Part shown: positions 34,683 to 42,605 of the stretch, piece after piece
Layout of the letters: each line of letters starts with the position of its first letter
Position numbering within the stretch: position 1 is the stretch's first letter
Assembly (NCBI RefSeq): GCF_016093275.1
Contig: NZ_JAEDAK010000001.1
Span: 186,001-250,000, forward strand
Source: Inhella proteolytica
GTDB lineage: Bacteria > Pseudomonadota > Gammaproteobacteria > Burkholderiales > Burkholderiaceae_C
Length of the DNA: 64,000 bases
Direction of reading: 5' to 3'
Position numbers and translations under genes: made by a program
The notes under the pieces: model-generated
Told to the model about the DNA's origin: nothing
What the model saw: only the letters and a program-made list of their open reading frames with translations
Database searches by the model: none

Positions 34683-35693
34683 ATGCATGCACTCGTCACC
34701 GGTGGCAACGGCCACCTCGGCATCAACCTGGTGGACGAACTGCTGGCGCATGGGCACCGCGTGCGCGCCAGCGTGCGCGCGCTGGCCGATGGCGCCAAGA
34801 CCGCGCCGCTGCGGGCCCTGGGCGCGGTGGAGCTGTGCCAGGCCGATGTGCGCGAGCCCGCCGCCATGCGCGCCGCCCTGCAGGGCGTGGACCAACTCTT
34901 CCATGTGGCGGCGGTCTACTCGATCACCCAGCGCGGGCGCGAGGCCGAGATGCTGGACACCGCGCTCAGGGGCACGGAGACGGTGCTGCGCGCAGCGGCC
35001 GAAGCCGGGGTGAAGCGGGTGGTGATGACCTCGTCCGTCGTCACCCTGCCGCTGACCGAACCCGGCGCCGCGCCGGTCACCGAGGCCGACTGGAACCCCG
35101 ACCTGCGCGTGCCCTACTTCCGCGCCAAGTGCGAATCCGAGCAGCTGGCCTGGCGGCTGGCGCAGGAGCTCGGCCTGCAGCTCGCCACCATCCTGCCGGC
35201 CGGCATCATCGGCCCCGGCTTTGCGCAATCCACGCCCACCATCGACCTGATCCAGGCCTGCCGCAAGGGCGCCTTCCGGCTCGGTGCGCCGCAGGGCAAT
35301 TTCGGTTTCGTCGATGCACGCGATGTGGCGACGGCGCATCGCCTGGCGGCCGAGCGCGGCGCCGGCGGCCGCTTCATCGTGGCCTACGAGCCCGCGCCCA
35401 GCTTTGCCGAGCTGGTGCGTGCGCTGGGCCGCGTCGACGCGCGCATCAAGGCGCCGCTGATGGAACTGCCGCGCTTGGCCGCGCCGCTGCTGCCGTGGGT
35501 GGACCGGCTCAACCACCATCTGCTCGGCTGCCCGCGCATTGCCACACCGGAGGTGATTGCCACCAGCGTCAGCGGGCGGATCTTCAACTTCAGCAGCCAG
35601 CGGGCGCGCCAGCAGCTCGGCTGGGCGCCGCGGGTGCCCTTCGAGCAGAGTCTGCGCGAGACCCTGGAGACGCTGAAAGCTCAGACCGGGTGA
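34683..35693 (+). CDS. Extended SDR, NAD(P)-dependent epimerase/reductase
   Basis: A 336-residue Rossmann enzyme. The cofactor loop is TGGNGHLGINLVDELL, the catalytic Ser lies in MTSSVVTLPL and YxxxK is YFRAK. FHVAAVYSI, LPAGIIGPG and FVDARDVATAH fit the dihydroflavonol-reductase-like/hopanoid-associated epimerase group. The substrate is unknown. It is divergent from the AraC gene and its last 13 bp overlap the convergent transketolase gene. Confidence 0.85.
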   Translation: MHALVTGGNGHLGINLVDELLAHGHRVRASVRALADGAKTAPLRALGAVELCQADVREPAAMRAALQGVDQLFHVAAVYSITQRGREAEMLDTALRGTETVLRAAAEAGVKRVVMTSSVVTLPLTEPGAAPVTEADWNPDLRVPYFRAKCESEQLAWRLAQELGLQLATILPAGIIGPGFAQSTPTIDLIQACRKGAFRLGAPQGNFGFVDARDVATAHRLAAERGAGGRFIVAYEPAPSFAELVRALGRVDARIKAPLMELPRLAAPLLPWVDRLNHHLLGCPRIATPEVIATSVSGRIFNFSSQRARQQLGWAPRVPFEQSLRETLETLKAQTG

Positions 35694-36409
35694 ACGCGCC
35701 CGCCCAGGCCGGCGTCGGCCGCCACGCGCAGCATCCAGTCGGCCAGGCCGTCCTCGCGGGTGACGAACAGCTCATCGAAGCGGGCGATCTGTTCGGCCTG
35801 GAAGGGGGCGGCGGGCTCGCCCCAGAGCGGCAAGCTGAAATGCGTGGCCTGGGGCGCGAGCGGACGGGTGCGCGCCAGGCCGGTGCCGCTGCCCAGCAGC
35901 GCCGTGCGCGCCGGCGCGGCTTCAGCGCGCAGCGGCACCCACTGGCCCAGCTGCACCGTGGGTGAGGCGCCGCGCAGGGGCTGGGTGCCATCGGGGCCGA
36001 GGCGCAGCCAGCTGGGTTCGCCACGCGCCAGCAGCTGGCGCAGGCTGGCCAACAGTTCCTGCGGACAGGCCGGTGTGGCCAGCAGCCAACCGGGCAGCTG
36101 GTGCGGCAGGGGCTCGTTGCTGTCGGTCTCCACCACGATGACGGACTGCCCGGGCAGCAGCTCGCGCAAGGCGGGGAGCAGGCGCGCGCCCTGGCGGCCG
36201 GCGTGCAGCACCACGCGCTGGCCCTCGCTGGCCAGGCCGGCGGCCACGCCGGCCAGGGCCTGATCGGCCAGGCCCAGGCTGATGAAGCGCGTGGGGTGCG
36301 CCATCTCGAAGGATTCGACCAGGCCATAGCCCTGGTCGCCGGTGAGCAGCAGCAGCTCGGGGCGCTGCGTGGCCACCTGGTTCAGCAGGTGCATCCAGCT
36401 CTTACGCAT
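35681..36409 (-). CDS. Divergent transketolase C-terminal-half protein
   Basis: A 242-residue protein matching the pyrimidine-binding half of transketolase: ELLLLTGDQGYGLVESF, then RFISLGLADQALAGVAAGLA. In thiamine-diphosphate enzymes of this type the last motif is normally GIAEQ, whose Glu activates the cofactor; here it is Asp49 (GLADQ). The protein is some 60 residues shorter than usual split transketolase C-halves. It overlaps the N-half gene by 8 nt. Activity may be altered or lost. Confidence 0.75.
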   Translation of the reverse strand: MRKSWMHLLNQVATQRPELLLLTGDQGYGLVESFEMAHPTRFISLGLADQALAGVAAGLASEGQRVVLHAGRQGARLLPALRELLPGQSVIVVETDSNEPLPHQLPGWLLATPACPQELLASLRQLLARGEPSWLRLGPDGTQPLRGASPTVQLGQWVPLRAEAAPARTALLGSGTGLARTRPLAPQATHFSLPLWGEPAAPFQAEQIARFDELFVTREDGLADWMLRVAADAGLGGRVHPV

Positions 36410-37178
36410 CGCCGCCCTCCAGTTCGGCCAATGCCTGCGCCAGCTGCTCGGCGTTGGGCGCGCGGTGGTGCCAGCTCACGCTGTCTTCCATGAAACTCAC
36501 GCCCTTGCCCTTGGTGGTGCGGGCGATCAGCACCAGCGGTTGGTTGGGGTGGGCGTGGTCCAGTGCCGCGCGCAGGCGGGCCGGGTGGTGGCCATCCACC
36601 TCCAGCACCGCCACGCCAAAGCTGCGCAGCTTGGCGTCCAGCGGGTCCAGGCGCACGGCGCCATCCAAGGGCCCCAGGCCCTGCAGGCCGTTGGCATCGA
36701 TCACGATCGTCAGCCCCTCAAGGCTGTGCTGGGCGGCGCAGAGCAGGGCCTCCCAGGCAGCACCGCACTGCCACTCGCCGTCGCCGCACAGCACCACGGT
36801 GCGCCAGTAGGCGCCGCTGCGCTTGGCGGCCAGCGCCTTGCCCACCGCGAGCGGCAGCGCCAGGGCGGGCCCGCAGGGTGGGCACTCCAGCCCCGGTGGC
36901 TGTGCGCGCCGGCCGAGTTCCTGCACCGGGAAGAAGCCGCGCTCGGCCAGCGCGGCTTGCAGCGCCAGGCCGGCGTGCGCCTTGGAGAGCAGGAAGCGGT
37001 CGCGCGAGGGGTCGCGCGGCCGTGCCGGGTCGAGCCGCAGCCAGCCGCCCTCCGGGGCGTAGAGCACGGCCAGCAGATCAGCGATGGAAAGCGCCGAGCC
37101 GATGCCCGGCGCCTGCAGTTGGTGCGCCAGGCGCACGCTGTGCTGGCGAATGCGGCGGGCGAACTCGCTGGCCCTCAC
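36402..37178 (-). CDS. Divergent transketolase N-terminal-half protein (TPP domain)
   Basis: A 258-residue protein starting at GTG 37178, which overlaps the upstream stop in GTGA. The magnesium/TPP motif is intact: GDGEWQ (132-137) and Asn163 in IDANGLQGLG. FLLSKAHAGLALQAAL replaces the usual SKGHA, and the usual GSLGQG phosphate loop is replaced by PCGPAL (101-106). The C-terminal TKGKGVSFMED with WHHRAPN is typical. With the C-half gene it forms a split transketolase of unknown substrate. Confidence 0.82.
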   Translation of the reverse strand: MRASEFARRIRQHSVRLAHQLQAPGIGSALSIADLLAVLYAPEGGWLRLDPARPRDPSRDRFLLSKAHAGLALQAALAERGFFPVQELGRRAQPPGLECPPCGPALALPLAVGKALAAKRSGAYWRTVVLCGDGEWQCGAAWEALLCAAQHSLEGLTIVIDANGLQGLGPLDGAVRLDPLDAKLRSFGVAVLEVDGHHPARLRAALDHAHPNQPLVLIARTTKGKGVSFMEDSVSWHHRAPNAEQLAQALAELEGGDA

Positions 37179-38002
37179 TGCGCCTCCTCGGTTTCGAGGG
37201 CCTCGATGGCTTCGGCGTGCGCCTCGGGGTGCAGGAAGACCGCGAAGCGGCAGCCAGCGCCGTCTTCTTCCGCTTCCATGCGCCGCGGGCCGTACTCGCC
37301 CAGCGCCCAGCCGGCATAGCCCTGGGCGGCGAACAGCGCGTGCACCTGCGGCTCGGGCAGGCGGGTGAACACGCGCGGGCGCTGCTCGGCCAGCAGCGCC
37401 TGGGCGCCCTGGAACACCGCCAGCGCAGCCGGTGCGGCGCAGCGGATGAAATCCGGCCGCTGGCCGCCCGCGCGCGCCCAGGCGTCCAGGGTCTGGCTGG
37501 GTCCGGTCTGGGTCGCATCGGCCACCAGCGCCAGGTTGTGGCAGCGCACGCGCTCGGCCAGCGCGTTCAGCGCCAGGTTGCGCCACAGCAGCTCGAAGCG
37601 CGCGGCATCCGGTTCGAACGCATGCACGATGACCAGGGGCTCGCGCTGCGCCAGGCGCAGCGCGTGGTAGCCCAGGCCGGCGCCCACCTCCACCGCGCAG
37701 CGGGCGCCTTCGGCCAGCCGGTTGATGACGCGGCTCTCGTCGGCCTGGTAGGCGCCGAAGTTCAGCGCCTCCAGCGGCGCGGCGCGCGGGTCGTCGGGAG
37801 GGCACCACAGGGCCACGGCCTCGTCGCCCATCACGAAGCGCAGGCCCTCGCCGTCGATCAGGATCTGGTGCACCTCGCTCTTCACCAGCGGCGGCACCAG
37901 GGCGGCCAGCAGCCGGTGCAAGTCATGGGCCTGGGCCACGAAGCCGGCTTCGTCCAGGCGGCCGGCTTCCCAGTCGGCCTGCAGTTCGCTCAGGGTGCGC
38001 AT
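37175..38002 (-). CDS. FkbM-like SAM-dependent methyltransferase
   Basis: A 275-residue protein. An N-terminal helical region leads to a Rossmann methyltransferase core with motif I VEVGAGLGYHALRLA (about 105-120) and acidic motif II in HAFEPDAARFELLWRN, like FkbM O-methyltransferases. It is the first gene of an operon with the two transketolase halves, overlapping by 4 nt, so the three likely act in one pathway, perhaps on a sugar or glycan. The substrate is not evident. Confidence 0.72.
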   Translation of the reverse strand: MRTLSELQADWEAGRLDEAGFVAQAHDLHRLLAALVPPLVKSEVHQILIDGEGLRFVMGDEAVALWCPPDDPRAAPLEALNFGAYQADESRVINRLAEGARCAVEVGAGLGYHALRLAQREPLVIVHAFEPDAARFELLWRNLALNALAERVRCHNLALVADATQTGPSQTLDAWARAGGQRPDFIRCAAPAALAVFQGAQALLAEQRPRVFTRLPEPQVHALFAAQGYAGWALGEYGPRRMEAEEDGAGCRFAVFLHPEAHAEAIEALETEEAQ

Positions 38003-38084
38003 CAGGAAGCGTTCGGTGGTGGGGCCGGGATGGTAGGGCCTGGCTCGGGGCTCGCTGGGGTCTGACAGCGGCTATCGTCGGCCC

Positions 38085-38696
38085 ATGGAACCCACCACCT
38101 GGCTGCTCTACCTCCTGGCGTCCATCGGCCTGTCGGCCTCGCCCGGCCCCAACGGCCTGCTGGCGTTGACCCATGGCGCGCTGCATGGGCGCCGACGTGC
38201 GCTCAACACCATCCTGGGCGGGGCCCTGGGCTTCGTGGTGCTGATCGCGCTGTCGATGTTCGGCATCGGCGCGCTGCTGCAGGCCTCGGCCCAGGCGCTC
38301 ACGGTGCTGAAGTGGGCCGGCGGCGCCTACCTGGTGTTCCTGGGCGTCCAGGTGTGGCGCTCACCGCCCATCGAGCTGGAACTGGGCGGCGACGCCCGCC
38401 CTTTGAGCGGGTTGGCAATGTTCCGCCAGGGCCTGCTCTCGGCGCTGACCAACCCCAAGGCCCTGCTGTTCTTCGCCGCCTTCCTGCCGCAGTTCATCGA
38501 CCCCGCACGCAGCCTGGCGCTGCAATTCGCCCTGATGGCCGGCACCTTCGCGGTGGTGGAGATCGTCACCGAGTTCCTGCTCGCCAGCCTGGCGCAGCGC
38601 CTGCGCCCCTGGCTGAAGCGGGTGGGGCGGCGCTTCAACCAGGCGTGCGGCGGGGCCTTCATGGCGATCGGCATCGCCCTGCCGCTGCGCGGTTAA
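38085..38696 (+). CDS. LysE/RhtB-family amino-acid exporter
   Basis: A 203-residue inner-membrane protein with about six helices. The family signature near the N terminus is SASPGPNGLLALTHGALHGRR, here seen as ASPGPNGLLALTHG. Later motifs are GGAYLVFLGVQVWR and GLLSALTNPKALLFFAAFLPQF. RhtB-type proteins export homoserine, threonine or leucine; the substrate is unknown here. It reads away from the methyltransferase operon, with 82 bp between starts. Confidence 0.9.
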   Translation: MEPTTWLLYLLASIGLSASPGPNGLLALTHGALHGRRRALNTILGGALGFVVLIALSMFGIGALLQASAQALTVLKWAGGAYLVFLGVQVWRSPPIELELGGDARPLSGLAMFRQGLLSALTNPKALLFFAAFLPQFIDPARSLALQFALMAGTFAVVEIVTEFLLASLAQRLRPWLKRVGRRFNQACGGAFMAIGIALPLRG

Positions 38697-38704
38697 GAGC
38701 CGCG

Positions 38705-39262
38705 ATGGAATTCCGCCTCATCTACGAAGGCCCGTTGCACGGGCAGGGGGCCAAGTCGGCGCACAAATGGGCCATCCGCCGCGCCCTGCACCCGCAGCTG
38801 GAGCGGCTCTGGCAGTCCTCGCCGCTGCGCGAGGCGGCACCCAGCCTGCTGGCGCACCCGGCGCGGCCGGGGGCGGTGTCGGTGGTGGTCGAAAAGGGCG
38901 GGTTGCTGTTCGCACCCCTGGTGACGCAGCGGCTCAAGCTCTATGCCGAGGTCTCGGTGCTGCTGTTCCGCCGCCAGGCGCGCGGGGCCCTGATCACCGA
39001 CGGCGGCGACCTCGACAACCGCCTCAAGACCTTGCTCGATGGCCTGCGTGTGCCGCATGGCTCGCTCGAAGGCCGCGTCGAGTTGCCGAGCGAGCCCGAT
39101 CCCTCGCCGATGTTCTGCCTGCTGGAAGACGACTCGCTCGTCACCAAGGTCACCGTCGAATCCGAACAGCTGCTGCGCCCGGCGCAGCCGGATGAGGTGG
39201 TCGCCATCATCGGCGTGCACGTCAAGCGCACCGTGCTGACGCCGGACAACCTGGCACTTTGA
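38705..39262 (+). CDS. RusA-like endonuclease-fold protein, hypothetical
   Basis: A 185-residue protein not tied to a phage region. GDLDNRLKTLLDGL (101-114) followed by EDDSLVTKVTVE (141-152) reproduces the RusA pattern DLDNxxKxxxDAL and LDDxxV, in which the aspartates bind magnesium and Lys supports Holliday-junction cleavage. The protein is longer than RusA (about 120 residues) at both ends. It sits between two exporter genes with no recombination neighbours. The function is inferred from motifs only. Confidence 0.55.
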   Translation: MEFRLIYEGPLHGQGAKSAHKWAIRRALHPQLERLWQSSPLREAAPSLLAHPARPGAVSVVVEKGGLLFAPLVTQRLKLYAEVSVLLFRRQARGALITDGGDLDNRLKTLLDGLRVPHGSLEGRVELPSEPDPSPMFCLLEDDSLVTKVTVESEQLLRPAQPDEVVAIIGVHVKRTVLTPDNLAL

Positions 39263-39277
39263 GGAGGCTTGGCACGC

Positions 39278-39601
39278 ATGCAGTGGTTGCTTCTGTTCCT
39301 GGCTGGCCTGCTGGAGGTGGTGTGGGCCATCGGCCTGAAGTACACCGAGGGCTTCACGCGCCCCTGGCCCACCGCCATCACCTTGGTGGCGATGGGCCTG
39401 AGCGTGGGCCTGCTGGGCCTGGCCATGCGCGGCCTGCCGGTGGGTACGGCCTACGCGGTGTGGGTGGGCGTGGGCGCGGTGGGCACGGCCATCCTGGGCA
39501 TCTACCTGTTCAATGAACCCGCCACGCCGGGGCGGCTGATCAGCCTGGGGCTGATCGTGGCCGGCATCGTCGGCCTGAAGCTGGCCAGTGGAGACGCTTG
39601 A
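39278..39601 (+). CDS. gdx: Guanidinium exporter Gdx (SugE), small multidrug resistance family
   Basis: A 107-residue, four-helix transporter. [18 protein letters not shown] and [19 protein letters not shown] are the SugE/Gdx signatures, distinct from the drug exporter EmrE; the membrane Glu in LLEVVWA couples protons to export. Gdx proteins expel guanidinium. The ATG at 39278 is preferred to a TTG at 39269 because GAGGAGG (39261-39267) then has normal spacing. No guanidine riboswitch is visible; the upstream DNA is coding. The next gene starts directly after its stop. Confidence 0.88.
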   Translation: MQWLLLFLAGLLEVVWAIGLKYTEGFTRPWPTAITLVAMGLSVGLLGLAMRGLPVGTAYAVWVGVGAVGTAILGIYLFNEPATPGRLISLGLIVAGIVGLKLASGDA

Positions 39602-40162
39602 ATGGATCTGACGCATCTGCCCGACGAAGCCGCCGCCGTGCTGCGCTTCTGGTTTGAGGAATGCCAGCCCGCGCAGTGGTGGAAGGTGGACGCTGGCTTT
39701 GACGCCGTGATTGCCTGCCGCTTCGGCGCCCTGCACGAGCGGGCCAGTGCCGGCGAGCTTTGGGCCTGGCGCGCCAAGCCGGCCGGGCGGCTGGCGGAGA
39801 TCCTGGTGCTGGACCAGTTCTCGCGCAATCTGTACCGCGGCCAGGCGCGCGCCTTCGCGCAGGACGCCATGGCCCTGGTGCTGGCCCAGGAGGCCGTGGC
39901 CGCCGGGGCGGCCGAGGCCCTGGCGCCCGAACCGCGCCGCTTTCTGCTGATGCCCTATATGCACAGCGAATCCGTCGCCATCCATGCCGAGGCTGAAGCC
40001 CTGTTCGCCCGCCACGGCCCGCCGGATGCGCTGGACTTCGAGCGCCGGCACGCCGAGATCGTGCGACGCTTCGGCCGCTACCCGCACCGCAACGAGGTGC
40101 TGGGCCGGCCCTCCACGCCCGAAGAGCTGGCCTTCCTGCAACAGCCCGGTTCTCGGTTCTGA
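39602..40162 (+). CDS. DUF924-family protein
   Basis: A 186-residue helical protein. VLRFWFEECQPAQWWKVDAGFD, here VLRFWFEE and QWWKVD, with LDQFSRNLYRGQARAFAQD and LMPYMHSES are the DUF924 signatures. It is related to tetratricopeptide-like folds and has no assigned function. It begins at the base after the gdx stop, so it is co-transcribed with the exporter. Confidence 0.88.
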   Translation: MDLTHLPDEAAAVLRFWFEECQPAQWWKVDAGFDAVIACRFGALHERASAGELWAWRAKPAGRLAEILVLDQFSRNLYRGQARAFAQDAMALVLAQEAVAAGAAEALAPEPRRFLLMPYMHSESVAIHAEAEALFARHGPPDALDFERRHAEIVRRFGRYPHRNEVLGRPSTPEELAFLQQPGSRF

Positions 40163-40203
40163 AGGGTGTACCGTTCGGCCGTTCTGCGATTCCCGTGACT
40201 GCC

Positions 40204-40641
40204 ATGCTGAAGCGTTCCCTGCCCCTGTGGGCCGCCCTTGTGTTGACCCCGGCCCTGGCCGACAGCTTCACCTCCTCGGTCGCCAGCTCGGCGTCCAAGT
40301 CGGTCGGCAGCCTGTCGGATTCAATCGGCAAGAGCAGCGAGAGCTCCAGCGGCGAGACGCAGGTGCAGGCCGGGCCCTATCAGGTGCTGGCCTTGGCGCC
40401 TGCACCTGAGCGCCCGGGGCGGGTGCGCCTGAGCCTGCAGGGCCAAGCCCCGCTGGATGCGCAGCAGACCCTGTGGCTGGAGCTGCCGGCCACGCTGGTG
40501 GCCGCCGAGCAACTGCAGGCCGGCGCGCAGCTGCGCCTGAGCCCGCGTAGCTACGGCCTGGCGGTGGCGCGCGAAGGCGCGGCCGAGCCCTTCTTCCTGG
40601 CGCTGCGCGACCCGCGCGACCTGGCCACGCACAAGCTGTGA
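40204..40641 (+). CDS. Secreted hypothetical protein
   Basis: A 145-residue protein with a signal peptide (residues 1-19, ending ALA) and a serine-rich low-complexity stretch (about 20-50). Then comes a compact domain of alternating strands (VRLSLQGQAPLDAQQTLWLEL). The ATG at 40204 is chosen over a GTG three codons upstream. The stop overlaps the next gene start (GTGA), and both products are exported, so they may act together. No family is recognised. Confidence 0.65.
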   Translation: MLKRSLPLWAALVLTPALADSFTSSVASSASKSVGSLSDSIGKSSESSSGETQVQAGPYQVLALAPAPERPGRVRLSLQGQAPLDAQQTLWLELPATLVAAEQLQAGAQLRLSPRSYGLAVAREGAAEPFFLALRDPRDLATHKL

Positions 40642-41600
40642 GCCGGGGCGGGGCCCTGGCGGCGCTGCTGCTATGCGGCGGCGCGCAGGCCGGCTCCTGG
40701 CCGCAGCTGTGCAACAACGGTGCCGAACTCAGCGCCGCCCAGCACGACCGCCTGCTGCAGCTGAGCGACCACATCCGCGCCGATCTCGACCGCCGCGGCG
40801 TGCAGGCCGCGCTGGTGGCCCGCTCGGGCACCAATCTGCGCCGCTTCGGCCTGCGCTACAGCCACGCCGCCCTGGCCCTGCGTGAGCACCCGCAAGGCCG
40901 CTGGGCGGTGCGCCAGCTCTACCTGGCCTGCGACGAAGGCGTGCCGCGCGTGTTCGACCAAGGCCTGGCCGCCTTCCTGATGGGCACCGACGACCCCGAC
41001 CAGGGCTTCGTGGCCGTGCTGCCGCTGGCAGGCGAGGCGGGCGCGCGCCTGGCACAGCGCGCCTTGGTGCGCGAGGCCGCGCTGGCCGTGCTGGCGCCGC
41101 GCTACCAGGCCAATGCCCAGCCCTTTGATCTGCAGGCCCAGAACTGCAACCAGTGGCTGGCCGAGCTGCTGGCCCAGGCCTGGGCGCCTGAACCCCTGGC
41201 GGGCCGCGCCGAGGCCCAGGCCTGGCTGCGTGTCCAGGGCTATGCCCCCGCCGCGCTGCCCCTGCGCAACCCGTTGTGGTTCCTGGCCATGGCCTTCGTG
41301 CCCTGGGTCAGCCTGGCCGGCCACGCGCCGGAAGACGGCCGCGCCGGCTGGCACCGCACCACCTTGCCTCAGCACCTGGAGACCTGGCTGCACCAGCGGC
41401 AGCCGGGCTTGCAGCGCGTCGAGTGGTGCCACCGGCGCGGCCAGGCGCTGAAGGGGGAGGGTTGGGCCCAACAGCTGCCCGAGGACTGCCGCCCCGCCCC
41501 GGGTTTCACGGCCCTGGCCTTGGATGAGCTGCCGCCAAACGGTATATTGGATCCAATAACGCCCGTCTCACCGAACACTCAAGCGCAGGAGCCCCCATGA
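40638..41600 (+). CDS. DUF2145-family secreted protein
   Basis: A 320-residue protein with a GTG start and a signal peptide (residues 1-18, ending AQA). [22 protein letters not shown] and [14 protein letters not shown] contain a His and an Asn/Cys arranged as in DUF2145 proteins, which resemble NlpC-type folds; the function is unknown. Its last 80 bp contain a promoter and operator for the next gene, and its stop overlaps that gene's ATG. The final 20 residues are therefore probably shaped by regulation as much as by protein function. Confidence 0.78.
   Translation: MSRGGALAALLLCGGAQAGSWPQLCNNGAELSAAQHDRLLQLSDHIRADLDRRGVQAALVARSGTNLRRFGLRYSHAALALREHPQGRWAVRQLYLACDEGVPRVFDQGLAAFLMGTDDPDQGFVAVLPLAGEAGARLAQRALVREAALAVLAPRYQANAQPFDLQAQNCNQWLAELLAQAWAPEPLAGRAEAQAWLRVQGYAPAALPLRNPLWFLAMAFVPWVSLAGHAPEDGRAGWHRTTLPQHLETWLHQRQPGLQRVEWCHRRGQALKGEGWAQQLPEDCRPAPGFTALALDELPPNGILDPITPVSPNTQAQEPP
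41520..41548 (+). promoter_or_regulatory. Candidate sigma-70 promoter of the hydroxyproline epimerase gene
   Basis: TTGGAT (41520-41525) and TATATT (41543-41548) stand 17 bp apart. The predicted start lies about 40 nt before the ATG at 41597. The promoter is inside the 3' end of the DUF2145 gene and its -10 box overlaps the palindromic operator. Confidence 0.55.
41545..41558. promoter_or_regulatory. GntR-type operator TATTGGATCCAATA
   Basis: A perfect 14-bp palindrome whose core ATTGGATCCAAT recurs at 51433-51444 beside the gntR gene. It overlaps the -10 box of the epimerase promoter, so binding would block transcription. The form (short AT-rich palindrome) fits FadR-subfamily GntR repressors. 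Confidence 0.75.
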
Positions 41601-42547
41601 CCGCAGTCGCCCGCATCATCGATTCCCACACTGGCGGCGAGCCGACCCGGGTGCTGGTGTCCGGCGGGCCGGACCTGGGCACGGGCCCCATGGCCGAGCG
41701 CCTCGCCCGGCTGCGCAGCGAGCACGAGGCCTGGCGCCGCGCCCTGATCCTGGAGCCGCGCGGCTCCGAGGTGTTGGTGGGCGCCTGGCTGTGCCCGCCG
41801 CAGCAGCCCGGTGGCAACTGGGGGGTGATCTTCTTCAACAACGTGGGGTATCTCGGCATGTGCGGGCACGGCACCATCGGCGTGGTGGCCACGCTGGCGC
41901 ACCTGGGGCACATCGGCCCCGGCACCGTGAGCCTGGACACGCCGGTCGGCACCGTGCAGGCCACTTTGCACGAGGACGGTTCGGTGACCGTGGCCAATGT
42001 GCCCGCCTACCGCCTGGCTCGCCAGATTGCGGTGCAACTGGACGACGGCCAGACCGTGCACGGCGACGTGGCCTGGGGCGGCAACTGGTTCTTCCTCTGC
42101 AGCGACCACGGCCAGGCCCTGCTGCCGCGCCACACCGCTGCGCTGACCCAGTACGCGCTGCGCGTGCGCGCGGCGCTGGAGCGCGCGGGCATCACCGGGG
42201 CGGATGGCGCCGAGATCGACCACATCGAACTGCTCGGCCCGGCCGCCGACCCCGCCAACCACGGCCGCAATTTCGTGCTCTGCCCGGGCGCCGCCTACGA
42301 CCGCTCGCCCTGCGGCACCGGCACCAGCGCCAAGCTGGCCTGCCTGGCCGCCGATGGCGACCTGGCACCCGGCCTGGAGTGGCGGCAGGAGTCCGTCATC
42401 GGTTCGGTGTTCCGTGCGCATTACCAGGCCGGGGAGGGCGGGGCGGTTCACCCCTTCATCCGCGGCCGCGCCCACCTGACGCTGGACGCGCAGCTGCTGA
42501 TCGACCCGGACGACGCAATGGCCTGGGGCTTCGCCACCCAGCCCTGA
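41597..42547 (+). CDS. 4-hydroxyproline 2-epimerase (proline racemase family)
   Basis: A 316-residue enzyme that inverts C2 of trans-4-hydroxy-L-proline to cis-4-hydroxy-D-proline, the first catabolic step. Both catalytic cysteines are present: Cys89 in [10 protein letters not shown] and Cys239 in [12 protein letters not shown] Cys/Cys pair fits racemases and epimerases, not the Thr-containing dehydratases. AGGAG lies 5 nt before the ATG. The rest of the pathway and the likely regulator are 9 kb downstream with the same operator. Confidence 0.88.
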   Translation: MTAVARIIDSHTGGEPTRVLVSGGPDLGTGPMAERLARLRSEHEAWRRALILEPRGSEVLVGAWLCPPQQPGGNWGVIFFNNVGYLGMCGHGTIGVVATLAHLGHIGPGTVSLDTPVGTVQATLHEDGSVTVANVPAYRLARQIAVQLDDGQTVHGDVAWGGNWFFLCSDHGQALLPRHTAALTQYALRVRAALERAGITGADGAEIDHIELLGPAADPANHGRNFVLCPGAAYDRSPCGTGTSAKLACLAADGDLAPGLEWRQESVIGSVFRAHYQAGEGGAVHPFIRGRAHLTLDAQLLIDPDDAMAWGFATQP

Positions 42548-42605
42548 GTGGCGGAGAGGGGGCGCCTAAAGGCTCCAAAAGGCTCCTGACGGCGCCCCAA
42601 GGCGC

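Noticed and set aside
30825-35693. A 1,622-codon open frame on the plus strand running under the TonB receptor and AraC genes
   Set aside because: It is antisense to clear genes. High G+C makes stop codons rare in the opposite frame. Only its end (34683-35693), the SDR gene, has real protein signatures.
39200-39277. A possible guanidine riboswitch before gdx
   Set aside because: The sequence is the 3' coding end of the RusA-like gene and shows no conserved riboswitch motif I could recognise.
42559-42598. GGGGCGCC/GGCGCCCC inverted repeat between the epimerase and MCP genes, with GGCGCCTAAA repeated at 42561 and 42601
   Set aside because: It could be a terminator for the convergent genes, but the loop is about 24 nt and no T-run follows, so I did not list it as one.
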